NCBI GenBank assembly: GCA_002683335.1
Contig: NYTE01000048.1
Span: forward strand, 1-42,995
Length of the DNA: 42,995 nucleotides
Direction: 5' to 3'
Source of the DNA: Halieaceae bacterium
GTDB taxonomy: Bacteria; Pseudomonadota; Gammaproteobacteria; Pseudomonadales; Halieaceae
Within the stretch, counting starts at the first letter, position 1. Every line of letters begins with the position of its first letter. Positions 17,460-25,751 of the stretch are shown one piece after another. The notes beneath the pieces are model-generated. The model was not told the origin of the DNA, searched no databases, and worked only from the letters and a program-made list of their open reading frames with translations. A program made the translations under genes and the position numbers.

Positions 17460-18254
17460 TCACGTCTCATACCAGAGCCCATCGGGATCCTCTGGCCAAA
17501 CACCGAGGTAGGGGCCGTGCGCTTGGAACCCGAGCATCCTTCTCATCGCTTCAGACTGCGAGGCCACTTCATCGCGTGTTAACGTAAGATATTGGTTCTC
17601 CTCCTGCCGCAACCAACCCAAACAGTAGGTATTGACGACTGCTTTTCTGGCCGCATCGCTCTGATTCTGGCCACCGCCATGTAACGTAGAACCTAAATAC
17701 AACACTACAGAGCCCTTGGGCATCACCGCCTGAATTACGTCCTTTTCACAAACCTGCGCGAAATCCTTTATCCCGGTCTCCTTTCGCACTATCCGCGTCG
17801 CGCCGTTCTCCTCCGTAAAATCGTCTAGGGCCCATAGAGCGGAAATTTGAACTTCAAACGGCAATAAGTGACTCGGGTAGCAGGTGTCATCAGCGTGAAG
17901 CACCTGCGCACCCTCACCCGGCAATATTTCAATAGCGGTCGTACTCCCCACCTGATACACGTCGCAATAAGGTTTCAACACTGCATCTGCCACAGCGAGC
18001 ACAGTGGGATTCAGCAGGAAATCAGCAAAATAGACCGAATATTTTGTTACACCTCCCACACGCAAGGTTTGATGACCGTTAAAACCGTTTTGGTAAAGGT
18101 GTCCCTCCCGGTCAAACTGCGGCCGAAGGTCAGTGATGAGCCCAGACACAATCTTCTCAGGTAATAGGTTTTCTATCACTACGGCCCCGGTCGTCGTAAG
18201 GGCTGTCACAACATCCTCAATATCGTCGTGCACCCCATAACGAGGAAGTGTCAT
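17460..18254 (-). CDS. Phytanoyl-CoA dioxygenase (PhyH) family Fe(II)/2-oxoglutarate oxygenase
   Basis: 264 residues, normal for the family. The iron facial triad is visible as His120-x-Asp122 (HADD) and His192 (TLHGGGQN), and Arg203 is the likely 2-oxoglutarate-binding residue. PhyH members hydroxylate varied small molecules, including phytanoyl-CoA, ectoine and halogenated or phosphonate compounds; the target here is unknown. A role in hydroxylating a metabolite of the neighbouring amine pathway is inference from context. The start at 18254 has GGAG about 9 bases upstream. It is divergent from the aldolase gene, so the roughly 170-base gap probably holds two promoters. Confidence 0.9.
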   Translation of the reverse strand: MTLPRYGVHDDIEDVVTALTTTGAVVIENLLPEKIVSGLITDLRPQFDREGHLYQNGFNGHQTLRVGGVTKYSVYFADFLLNPTVLAVADAVLKPYCDVYQVGSTTAIEILPGEGAQVLHADDTCYPSHLLPFEVQISALWALDDFTEENGATRIVRKETGIKDFAQVCEKDVIQAVMPKGSVVLYLGSTLHGGGQNQSDAARKAVVNTYCLGWLRQEENQYLTLTRDEVASQSEAMRRMLGFQAHGPYLGVWPEDPDGLWYET

Positions 18255-18427
18255 GCCGCTCTACTCCTGTATAAATTTCTGAGCCTAGGGTACTGAGTAT
18301 AGCCTGCGAAATCCCGATATCGCCCCAAGTAACCCGCCCCTTCTCGTCTCGGATAATCCCCGGACGGCTTGCACCAACCCCGTACTCTCCCCCGACTGAG
18401 AGAGCGGTGTTATGGTAAGTGACTGTG

Positions 18428-19222
18428 ATGTGGGAAAAAATCGAAATGACTCAAGACGCACGGGCCAATCCACCACGACCAGCAACTGTATGCGACGCCC
18501 AATGGGCGGAGCGAGTGGATCTCGCAGCGGCGTTTCGGTGGGCAGCTCGCCTTAATTTCCATGAGGGCGTAGCCAATCATTTTTCAGTCTCGGTTAGCGC
18601 CAATGGCACGCAATTTTTAATGAACCCTAACCAATCGCACTTTTCGCGCATCCGCGCATCCGATCTACTTTTGGTCGATGCTAATGACCCCGGTACTATG
18701 GAGAGACCGGGTGCGCCAGACCCTACGGCTTGGGGGTTACATGGCGCACTGCACCGCAAGTGCCCTCACGCCAGAGTGGCGCTGCACGTACATTCGATTC
18801 ACGCCACCATACTGGCAACGCTGGAAGATCCTCGTCTCCCACCAATCGACCAGAATTGTGCGATGTTTTTCAATCGCTATGCGGTTGACCGCGATTACGG
18901 CGGGCTGGCCTTCGAAGAGGAGGCCGAGCGCTGCTGCCAACACCTCGCGGACGCATCGAAAAAAGTGCTCATCATGTGCAACCACGGTGTGATGGTCATT
19001 GGTGACAATGTGGCGGATGCGTTCAATCGACTATTCTATTTCGAGCGCGCAGCGGAAACCTATGTTAAAGCGCTGTGGACCGGTTTGCCGCTCAAGGTAT
19101 TGCCAGATGCCGTTGCCGAAAAAACAGCGATAGAGTTAGAGAATTACCCGGGACAGGCCGAGGGACACTTTGCGCAACTCAAATCCATACTAGATGAGGA
19201 GGAGCCAGACTACGCCAGCTGA
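18428..19222 (+). CDS. Class II aldolase/adducin-family protein
   Basis: 264 residues from the ATG at 18428; a GTG at 18419 and an ATG at 18446 are alternative starts, none with a strong ribosome site. The fold signature is present: ARLNFHEGVANHFSVSV near the N-terminus, zinc ligands in LHVHSIHA, and a third His in MCNHGVMVIG. Members of this family (fuculose-phosphate aldolase, sugar-phosphate epimerases, adducin-like decarboxylases) use Zn2+ to cleave or rearrange hydroxy-carbonyl compounds. Substrate specificity cannot be read. The stop is 51 bases from the stop of the convergent class V aminotransferase. Confidence 0.9.
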   Translation: MWEKIEMTQDARANPPRPATVCDAQWAERVDLAAAFRWAARLNFHEGVANHFSVSVSANGTQFLMNPNQSHFSRIRASDLLLVDANDPGTMERPGAPDPTAWGLHGALHRKCPHARVALHVHSIHATILATLEDPRLPPIDQNCAMFFNRYAVDRDYGGLAFEEEAERCCQHLADASKKVLIMCNHGVMVIGDNVADAFNRLFYFERAAETYVKALWTGLPLKVLPDAVAEKTAIELENYPGQAEGHFAQLKSILDEEEPDYAS

Positions 19223-19273
19223 AGTAGCGGCAGTGTTTTGACAGGGACCTACCAAGCGTAACCCTCGCATCTA

Positions 19274-20407
19274 TCACTGGCGCAATACCGCCTCCAAAGC
19301 CGTGAGACATCGATTGATATTGGTTGTGTTGCAACTGCTACCCATCAGCCCAATGCGCCATTGCTTACCCGCCAACTCCCCGAGACCAGCGCCCACCTCC
19401 AGGTCGAACTCCTTTAATAAGGCATTACGAATTGCGGCGTCATCCTGGCCATCAGGAATCTGGACGGCGTTGAGCTGCGGCAGTCGCCAAGGTTCTGAGA
19501 CTGCGAGTTTGAGGCCGAGCTCCGAAAGGCCCTCAGTCAAAACCAGGTGATTTGCTTTGTGACGGGCAAAGCTGGCCTTAAGGCCCTCTTCCTCTAGCAT
19601 CAGCAATGCTTCATGAAGCGCATAAATGGCATTTACCGGCGCCGTGTGATGATAAGCACGCATGGCGCCCTCACCCCAATACCCCATGATGAGATTCATA
19701 TCCAGGAACCAACTCTGCACTTTACGCTTTCTAGTGGCGATCATCTCCACTGCATTCGAACTAAAGGTAATTGGCGCGATACCCGGCAAACTGGAAAGGC
19801 ATTTTTGCGTGCCCGAGTACACAACATCAGCACCCCAGGCATCCACCTGCAGATCGATTCCCGCAAGTGACGTCACTGCGTCAACAATACTGAGCATGCC
19901 CGCGGATTTCGCCATGCCACAGAGCGTTTCAGCATCGCTGCGCACGCCCGTGGAGGTTTCTGCATGAACAAAGGCGAGGATTTTGGCGTCGGGGTGCGTC
20001 TGAATCGCCTTCGCCACCTTCTCGGGGTCGACCGGATCACCCCATCTATCTTGCACCATCACCGCAGTACCACCGCAGCGCTCAACGTTTTCTTTCATTC
20101 TCCCGCCAAAGACGCCGTTCTGGCAGACAATAGCTTTATCACCTGGCTCGAGGAGATTAACGAACGCCGCTTCCATTCCGGCAGAACCAGGCGCCGACAA
20201 GGGGATAGTCAGCTCGTTCGTCGTTTGAAACGCGAATTGCAGTAATCGCTTGACGTCGTCCATAAGACAAACAAATAAGGGGTCTAGGTGCCCTATCGTT
20301 GGCCGGGCCGCAGCAGCCAGAACCCTCGAGGAAACGTCAGAAGGACCGGGACCCATCAAGGTACGCAAAGGGGGATAGAAAGGTGAAGACAAAAAAAACT
20401 CCGTCAT
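19274..20407 (-). CDS. Class V aminotransferase, alanine-glyoxylate/serine-pyruvate type
   Basis: A 377-residue PLP enzyme with the AGXT-group hallmarks: MGPGPSDVSSRVLAA and RPTIGHLDP at the N-terminus, SAPGSAGMEAA, the cofactor Asp in SIVDAVTSLAG and the Schiff-base Lys202 in SGTQKCLSS. Relatives transaminate alanine, serine or ureidoglycine with glyoxylate or pyruvate. With the nearby aldolase it could process a two- or three-carbon amino/oxo product of the pathway (inference). No clear ribosome site precedes the ATG at 20407; the ATG at codon 18 would remove part of the conserved N-terminal strand, so I keep the longer form. The gene lies 95 bases downstream of the tRNA-Lys on the same strand. 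Confidence 0.9.
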   Translation of the reverse strand: MTEFFLSSPFYPPLRTLMGPGPSDVSSRVLAAAARPTIGHLDPLFVCLMDDVKRLLQFAFQTTNELTIPLSAPGSAGMEAAFVNLLEPGDKAIVCQNGVFGGRMKENVERCGGTAVMVQDRWGDPVDPEKVAKAIQTHPDAKILAFVHAETSTGVRSDAETLCGMAKSAGMLSIVDAVTSLAGIDLQVDAWGADVVYSGTQKCLSSLPGIAPITFSSNAVEMIATRKRKVQSWFLDMNLIMGYWGEGAMRAYHHTAPVNAIYALHEALLMLEEEGLKASFARHKANHLVLTEGLSELGLKLAVSEPWRLPQLNAVQIPDGQDDAAIRNALLKEFDLEVGAGLGELAGKQWRIGLMGSSCNTTNINRCLTALEAVLRQ

Positions 20408-20502
20408 GAAGGTAGTTGTTGCCAGATATCAGAGTGCTGACGGTTAAACCGCTCGGCTCTCGCTACTCAACTAAACAAACCACCTAGAAGTGATTCGTGT
20501 AA

Positions 20503-20578
20503 TGGTGGGCCGTGCTGGGTTCGAACCAGCGACCAATTGGTTAAAAGCCAACTGCTCTACCGACTGAGCTAACGGCCC
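20503..20578 (-). tRNA. tRNA-Lys (TTT anticodon), CCA encoded
   Basis: Reading the minus strand from 20578, the acceptor stem GGGCCGT pairs with ACGGCCC, followed by discriminator A and an encoded CCA (20503-20505). The D-arm has TAGCTCAGTCGGTAGAGCA, the anticodon loop CTTTTAA gives anticodon TTT, and the T-arm has GGTTCGAACC. The 76-nucleotide cloverleaf is complete. It lies downstream of cpoB and marks the junction between the conserved Tol-Pal block and the metabolic accessory block. Confidence 0.97.
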
Positions 20579-20636
20579 AATGAAGGGAAGGCGCGTATGC
20601 TAACGCTACTAGGTGAAAATTCAAGCCCCGAGGTGG

Positions 20637-21536
20637 CTAAAAGTTCTCCAATAGAAACTGCCGCGCCAACTGCGTTGCTGGATGAGAGGGGTACTCTCGA
20701 ATGACTTCGTCAAGGTACCCCTGTGAACGCTGCCGGTTGCCCTTGATAAACTGTACGCGCCCCAACTTGTATAGCGCGTCTGGGATTTTCGGGTCAGCTG
20801 GGTATTGATCCAACAGGATTTTAAAACTCTGACGCGCCAATTCTGGGTCAGGGGGATCGAGAACGAGATATAACTCGCCCAGCCAGTAATGTGCATTCGG
20901 GGCGTAACGACCAAACGGAAAATCGGTGAGAAAAGAAAGGAAAGCAGCCACTGCGTCATCAAATGACTTTTCCCGAACCAGTTCATAGGCTGCCCGATAG
21001 GCAGCCTCTTCACCTACTTGTGGGTCAGCAGCGCCTGCACGCACTGCGCCATCATCACCTCCAATCGGCGTGTTCACCGGTGAAGTTGTGACCTCGTCTG
21101 TACCTGCAGCTGTGTCGATCACAGCACCGGCAGCCACCCGACGATCCAGATCAACATACCGCTCCAGACTTTGAGCCTCCAATCGAACCAAGGCTTGAGT
21201 GGCCTCTTCCAAAAGTCCGTTTAAGCGCCTGACATCGGCTTCAAGCTGCTGTACTCGCAAAACCAGGCTACCGGAGTCGCTACTCGTAATACCTTCACCA
21301 TCAATATCAGAGGGCGGAGAAGCCACCGTCGTTGAACCGGAATAAGGTCGTATTCCAGAATAGCTAGCGGCATCATTATCAACAGTGGCGTTGACCGGCA
21401 TCGGCGCATTGAGATTTTCGGCGTCGGTCCGGCGCTCCGCTTCCACGTCGACATAATCCTGAGCAGATAAGGGCATATTTGTGCCCAGCAACAAAAAACC
21501 GACACAAAGTGCCGGCTTGATGGGTAACGCTGTCAA
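20637..21536 (-). CDS. cpoB: Tol-Pal system coordinator CpoB (YbgF)
   Basis: A 299-residue periplasmic protein. It has a signal peptide (cleavage near LSAQD), an N-terminal coiled coil (LVLRVQQLEADVRRLNGLLEEATQALV type heptads, about 90-130) that trimerises in the family, a low-complexity linker, and C-terminal TPR repeats (YRAAYELVREKSFDDAVAAF and following, about 175-299). CpoB binds TolA and coordinates PBP1B activity with outer-membrane constriction at division. It follows pal by 14 bases, the standard position. The linker between signal peptide and coiled coil is longer than I would expect. Confidence 0.93.
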   Translation of the reverse strand: MTALPIKPALCVGFLLLGTNMPLSAQDYVDVEAERRTDAENLNAPMPVNATVDNDAASYSGIRPYSGSTTVASPPSDIDGEGITSSDSGSLVLRVQQLEADVRRLNGLLEEATQALVRLEAQSLERYVDLDRRVAAGAVIDTAAGTDEVTTSPVNTPIGGDDGAVRAGAADPQVGEEAAYRAAYELVREKSFDDAVAAFLSFLTDFPFGRYAPNAHYWLGELYLVLDPPDPELARQSFKILLDQYPADPKIPDALYKLGRVQFIKGNRQRSQGYLDEVIREYPSHPATQLARQFLLENF

Positions 21537-21550
21537 AGTCTTGTCCTCAG

Positions 21551-22093
21551 TTATTTGAGCTCAACCCGACGGTTCTGTTGCCAATTACTCTCGCCAGAGC
21601 CGTAAGCCACCGGGTTTTCCTCACCGTAACTCACCGTCTCTATTCGGTAACTTGGTAAGCCATTAGCTACCATGTAGTCTCTGACTGCATTGGCACGACG
21701 TTCGCCCAGAGCCAAGTTGTATTCCCGCGTGCCTCGCTCGTCAGTGTGGCCCTCTAAACGGACACTGTCGTTATTCCCCTGCAATGCTGCGATATGTGCA
21801 TCAACCTGAGCACGCGCTTCGTCGGTCAAAGACGAGCTGTCAAAATCAAAGTAAAAAGTGGTCCCCACCGCAGCAGCAGCGGCTTCGGCCTCTCTCTGGC
21901 CGGCGGCGGCCGCGGCCTCTGCTTGTTGTTGTGCTGCCTCCTGCGCGGCGGCTTGGGCCTCCTGAGCTGCCTGCTCGGCAGCGGCGGTAGCGGCCGCCTC
22001 CCGCTCCTTGGTATCGTTACCGGAACAAGCTGCCAAAATCAGTGATGCAAAAATCAGTCCTAACCACTTTGTGTAAAGCGTTGCGTTTTTCAT
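21551..22093 (-). CDS. pal: Peptidoglycan-associated lipoprotein Pal
   Basis: 180 residues from the ATG at 22093; the longer frame from 22219 adds unrelated sequence and overlaps tolB. It has a lipoprotein signal peptide with lipobox LAAC (lipidated Cys23). An unusually Ala/Glu/Gln-rich stretch follows (about 32-76), then an OmpA-like peptidoglycan-binding domain (FDFDSSSL, GHTDERGTREYNLALGERRA). Pal anchors the outer membrane to peptidoglycan and binds TolB. AAGGA precedes the start. The Ala-rich segment is probably helical and resembles TolA domain II rather than a usual Pal linker; see findings. Confidence 0.96.
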   Translation of the reverse strand: MKNATLYTKWLGLIFASLILAACSGNDTKEREAAATAAAEQAAQEAQAAAQEAAQQQAEAAAAAGQREAEAAAAAVGTTFYFDFDSSSLTDEARAQVDAHIAALQGNNDSVRLEGHTDERGTREYNLALGERRANAVRDYMVANGLPSYRIETVSYGEENPVAYGSGESNWQQNRRVELK

Positions 22094-22194
22094 GGTCCTT
22101 ACCTTTCCCCAGTGTTTGGAAACTAATATACGTCTAATGTAGCGCATAACCACCTTATTTTCCTCTGCCCTGAGTAAAAAAATTACGCCAAAAG

Positions 22195-23484
22195 TCAAGG
22201 TGTCACATATGGCGACCAAGCAGGCTCCTGCACACTCCCCTCGCGCGAGGGCAAGCTGAACCTGACACCGCCATCCACAGCAACGGCACCCAGGATACTT
22301 TCTTCTCCGCGCTTGGTAGCATAAAGGACGATCGACCCATTTGGGGCAATACTGGGGCTTTCATCGAGGCTTGTCTCAGTCAGCACTGTCAACCGGTCGG
22401 TCACCAAATCGAACACCGCAATGTGATAACGCCCGTCCCGCTGATGCACCATTGCCACATTTCGACCGTCCTGAGCAACTCTGGCTCTCGCGTTGTAAGG
22501 TCCCTCAAACGTCACCCGGACTATTTTTTTTGTCCTTAAGTCATAACGATAAATCTGCGGGCGCCCTCCACGATCAGAGGTAAACAACAGAGACTTCCCA
22601 TCAGGCATCCAAGTGGGTTCGGTATCAATCGCAAAATGGCGTGTTAATCGGGTCAGCGAACGGCTGGACAGATTGAGAATATAGATATCCGGATTTCCAT
22701 CCTTTGAGAGCACCAAAGCCATACTGTTGCCATCCGGTGACCATGCAGGTGAATTGTTTAAGCCCTTGAAATTGGTGAGCTGCTCTCGTTGGCCAGTCAG
22801 GAGGTTTTGTCTGTAAATGGCTGGCCGAGAGGTCTCAAAAGAGACATAAGCGATCTCGCGACCGTCTGGAGACCACGTCGGCGAGAGAATGGGGTCACGC
22901 CCCTCCAGCAAGACGATCGGACGCCTGCCATCGGCATCGGCCAGCGTGAGACGATAAAAGTCTTTGCCTTCAGGATTGCGGGTCACGGACACATAAAGCA
23001 GCCGGGTGGCAAACGCACCGGGTATACCCGAGAGCGTTTCATAAACCTGATCGGACACGCGATGCGCCAACATGCGTAACTCACTCACCGGGCCTGTCAC
23101 CGTGCCCGACTCCACCGTTGCCTGCCGGGTAACATCGAACAGCTGAAAGTCGATTCTGGCCTGGGCCCCAACACTAACCCTGCCAATCAGCACATACTCT
23201 GCAGAAATTGCGCGCCAATCCCGGTAATACAGTTCGGATTCGCGGCTTGGGAAGCCAAGCATATCCCGCCGACTGACCGGCGAAAACTGACCACTGCGCG
23301 CCAGGTCCGAGTCGACAATCTGAGCAACGTCCTCCGGCGCCGCACCTACGCCTTGCCAGGCAAACGGTACAATTGCCACGGGAGTCGGATTCTCCACACC
23401 CTGATTAATTTCAATCTGCAGCTCTGCTGAACCGGAAGATACATACACCCCCAGCAGGAGGGCCAAGAAATTTCTCATGAGCAT
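22195..23484 (-). CDS. tolB: Tol-Pal translocation protein TolB
   Basis: 429 residues with a signal peptide (cleavage around SGSAEL), an N-terminal TolB domain and a six-bladed beta-propeller with WSPDG/APNG repeats ([42 protein letters not shown]). It is periplasmic and connects Pal with TolA. The start is the ATG at 23484, with GAGGT ahead of it overlapping the end of tolA; a second ATG lies two codons in. A 101-base gap to pal may contain a secondary promoter. Confidence 0.97.
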   Translation of the reverse strand: MLMRNFLALLLGVYVSSGSAELQIEINQGVENPTPVAIVPFAWQGVGAAPEDVAQIVDSDLARSGQFSPVSRRDMLGFPSRESELYYRDWRAISAEYVLIGRVSVGAQARIDFQLFDVTRQATVESGTVTGPVSELRMLAHRVSDQVYETLSGIPGAFATRLLYVSVTRNPEGKDFYRLTLADADGRRPIVLLEGRDPILSPTWSPDGREIAYVSFETSRPAIYRQNLLTGQREQLTNFKGLNNSPAWSPDGNSMALVLSKDGNPDIYILNLSSRSLTRLTRHFAIDTEPTWMPDGKSLLFTSDRGGRPQIYRYDLRTKKIVRVTFEGPYNARARVAQDGRNVAMVHQRDGRYHIAVFDLVTDRLTVLTETSLDESPSIAPNGSIVLYATKRGEESILGAVAVDGGVRFSLPSREGSVQEPAWSPYVTP

Positions 23485-23486
23485 TT

Positions 23487-24200
23487 TTAGTACCTCAAAT
23501 CCTCGGGCTTGAATATCAATTGAAAACGACGAAAGTTCGCCTCAAAGGTCCGATTGTCCACCTTCGCGATTTCGGGGAAACGCCCGGCACGCTCGACCGC
23601 TGTCACTGCACTGCGATCAAACGCCGTGTTACCACTGGATTGAATGACCCCAACGCCGACTACTTCTCCCGTAGGCACCAATTGTATAGACAATATTGAA
23701 ACCATGCCGTTCCGCGCACTGGGGGGTCGAGTCCATCGACTAATCACTGCCGCTTGAATAGTCGCTGCCACCACGTCGCGGAGAGAGGGTTCGAGCGATC
23801 CAGACGCGGCTTGTTCCGCATCAATGAGGGACGTCAATTCCTCACGGGTTAACGCAGCCAGCTGTTGCGCATCCATTTGCAACGCAATTTCCTCTGCGGG
23901 AGTCGGGTCGGCGGCCTTCGGTTGCGGCGTGACGGCTACCGGCGGTGGTTCTGGCTTGGTCGTCGGAATCTCCGCGGATTTCGGTTTCGGTTCTGGTTTG
24001 GCTTTTGGCTTAGGCTTGCTGGCTGCCTTTGCGGTTTCCGTTCTCACAATCGTCGCCTGAATCGGGAGCGCGACGGGCACCGATGCCACGACCTCCGTCG
24101 GCCCAGACCACCGCAGAAACAAAAGCGACGCCACTACAATATGGAGTAACAACGACAATAGCGTCGGAAACCCAATGAAAAGTAGCCGGTCTGCTGTCAT
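23487..24200 (-). CDS. tolA: Tol-Pal inner-membrane protein TolA (short form)
   Basis: 237 residues: one N-terminal transmembrane helix (about 8-30, [23 protein letters not shown]), a Lys/Pro-rich segment (about 62-104), a short helical part, and a TonB-C/TolA-III-like C-terminal domain ([33 protein letters not shown]). It is much shorter than E. coli TolA (421 residues) because the long Ala/Lys helix of domain II is missing; the Lys/Pro segment is TonB-like. Position between tolR and tolB, and a 4-base overlap with tolR, make the assignment firm. Confidence 0.93.
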   Translation of the reverse strand: MTADRLLFIGFPTLLSLLLHIVVASLLFLRWSGPTEVVASVPVALPIQATIVRTETAKAASKPKPKAKPEPKPKSAEIPTTKPEPPPVAVTPQPKAADPTPAEEIALQMDAQQLAALTREELTSLIDAEQAASGSLEPSLRDVVAATIQAAVISRWTRPPSARNGMVSILSIQLVPTGEVVGVGVIQSSGNTAFDRSAVTAVERAGRFPEIAKVDNRTFEANFRRFQLIFKPEDLRY

Positions 24201-24622
24201 CCGTTGTCTGCGGGGTTTTCAGTCACCAGTCCCACTGAGGGCACCCCTGCCTCCTGCAGCGCCGTCATTAACAAGACCACATCGCCATAAGCCACCTGCT
24301 TATCTCCCCAGACCAGTACGGGTTTATCCGGCGTCCGCCTCAATACCGCGGCGACACGCCGACGAATAGTCGCAAGCTCAAGCGCCTGCTTGTCATCGAC
24401 CCCAAGGTTTAAAAAGAGTTGTCCGCGGTCATTGATTGAAACGATGAGGGGTTCGGCGTCCTGCTTGGCGACAGGTGCTGATTGCGCCTCGGGTAAATTC
24501 ACTTCGACCCCCTGCATCAACATGGGGGCAGTCACCATAAAAATCACCAGCAGCACCAACATCACGTCGATATAGGGCACGACATTGATCTCTGCCAACA
24601 TGCGCCGCCTTCGCACGGTCAC
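24197..24622 (-). CDS. tolR: Tol-Pal proton-channel subunit TolR
   Basis: 141 residues of the ExbD/TolR family. A single transmembrane helix near the N-terminus (PYIDVMLVLLVIFMVTAPML) contains the essential Asp19, followed by a periplasmic domain. With TolQ it converts the proton gradient into TolA movement. It overlaps tolQ and tolA by 4 bases each (ATGA), indicating translational coupling. Confidence 0.96.
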   Translation of the reverse strand: MTVRRRRMLAEINVVPYIDVMLVLLVIFMVTAPMLMQGVEVNLPEAQSAPVAKQDAEPLIVSINDRGQLFLNLGVDDKQALELATIRRRVAAVLRRTPDKPVLVWGDKQVAYGDVVLLMTALQEAGVPSVGLVTENPADNG

Positions 24623-25329
24623 CGCCTCTGCCCTTGTTGTGCTCTCAAGGCGTAGGCTTGTCGCTGAAGAATGCCTGAAAATTCGTCCACAAAGGTCTCA
24701 TAACGATTCAATAGCACGTCGCTGCGCGCAGCAAGTTTGTTGTACGCCAGTACCGCGGGAATCGCAGCAAAAAGGCCCATGGCAGTAGCGATCAGCGCCT
24801 CCGAGATCCCTGGGGCAACCGTTGCCAGTGTGGCCTGTGTCGCGTTAGCCAACCCTCTGAAGGAGTGCATAATGCCCCAGACAGTCCCAAAAAGACCGAT
24901 ATAGGGGCTGGTAGAACCCACTGACGCCAGGAACGGCAAGTGCTGCTCAATGCGGTCTGTTTCTCGCATCAACGCAACTTTCATGGCACGTCGCGATCCC
25001 TCCAACATAGCGTCGGCATCAATATCGGACTGTTGCGATAGCCGCGAAAACTCCTTGAACCCGGCGCGAAAAAGACTTTCCACTCCCGTCGGTAATTGAC
25101 CATCTGCCACAGCCTGATTCCCCTCTCGATACAGCTGCGCGAGGTCAATCCCCGACCAGAATCGCTCCTCAAACGAGAGAAGCTCATCGTCCGTCCGGTG
25201 CATCAACATGGTCTGCTGAATGATCAGAAACCAAGAGGCAATCGAAGCCACCCCTAAGATCAGCATCACAATCTGTACCAATACACTGGCTCCCAGAACC
25301 AGTTCCAACAAACCGAGCTCCTGCGTCAT
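24619..25329 (-). CDS. tolQ: Tol-Pal proton-channel subunit TolQ
   Basis: 236 residues of the MotA/TolQ/ExbB family with three hydrophobic segments (starting LVLGASVLVQIVMLILGVASI) and the conserved LFGTVWGIMHSFRGLA and ISEALIATAMGLFAAIPAVLAYN segments that form the pore with TolR. It overlaps ybgC upstream and tolR downstream by 4 bases. Confidence 0.97.
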   Translation of the reverse strand: MTQELGLLELVLGASVLVQIVMLILGVASIASWFLIIQQTMLMHRTDDELLSFEERFWSGIDLAQLYREGNQAVADGQLPTGVESLFRAGFKEFSRLSQQSDIDADAMLEGSRRAMKVALMRETDRIEQHLPFLASVGSTSPYIGLFGTVWGIMHSFRGLANATQATLATVAPGISEALIATAMGLFAAIPAVLAYNKLAARSDVLLNRYETFVDEFSGILQRQAYALRAQQGQRR

Positions 25330-25751
25330 ACCTCATCCCTTTCTATTTTTGTTGTCGCCAGCAACCGCTCTCTGATGTTACTCCCAAGTCGACGCGGCCG
25401 GCCCGAAGCCTGATCAACACACGCGACTTGGACTTCGGCCTTCAGTAGTAATTGGTCGGTGCGGCGAACCGTCTGGGTAAAATCGATGGTCGCGCCCCCT
25501 ACTTGATGGGCGAGTGCAGTTGCCACAATCTCGTCATCTAATTTCGCTGGCAGCAGATAACTGACAGACAACTGGGACACAACAAATATCCGGCCATCAT
25601 CAGTCAACGCGGCACGATGAACACCCAGAGAACGCATAAACTCCGTCCTGGCGCGTTCGAGAAATTTTAAATAGTTGACGTAATAAACAATGCCCCCTGC
25701 GTCGGTATCTTCAATATAGACCCGAATTGGCAGGGAAAATTCCCCGGTCAT
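25326..25751 (-). CDS. ybgC: Tol-Pal-associated acyl-CoA thioesterase YbgC
   Basis: A 141-residue hotdog-fold 4-hydroxybenzoyl-CoA-thioesterase-like protein. The catalytic Asp is in [24 protein letters not shown], the classic signature. It hydrolyses short- or medium-chain acyl-CoA or acyl-ACP and is linked to phospholipid metabolism at the Tol-Pal locus. It overlaps ruvB and tolQ by 4 bases. Confidence 0.95.
   Translation of the reverse strand: MTGEFSLPIRVYIEDTDAGGIVYYVNYLKFLERARTEFMRSLGVHRAALTDDGRIFVVSQLSVSYLLPAKLDDEIVATALAHQVGGATIDFTQTVRRTDQLLLKAEVQVACVDQASGRPRRLGSNIRERLLATTKIERDEV

Noticed and set aside
18385-18402. CTCTC/GAGAG inverted repeat before the aldolase gene
   Set aside because: Only 5-bp arms; could be chance and no regulator nearby points to it.
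1-20502. Second attachment-site copy of the tRNA-Lys 3' end
   Set aside because: No direct repeat of the tRNA end was found by eye, and no integrase gene is present, so no att site is annotated.
20621-21013. 130-codon minus-strand open frame inside cpoB
   Set aside because: Out-of-frame shadow of the cpoB TPR region, which has clear family sequence.
21784-22045. Repeated-looking GC-rich plus-strand frames opposite pal
   Set aside because: They are antisense to the Ala-rich codons of Pal; the repetition comes from GCN codons, not from a separate gene or a tandem DNA repeat.
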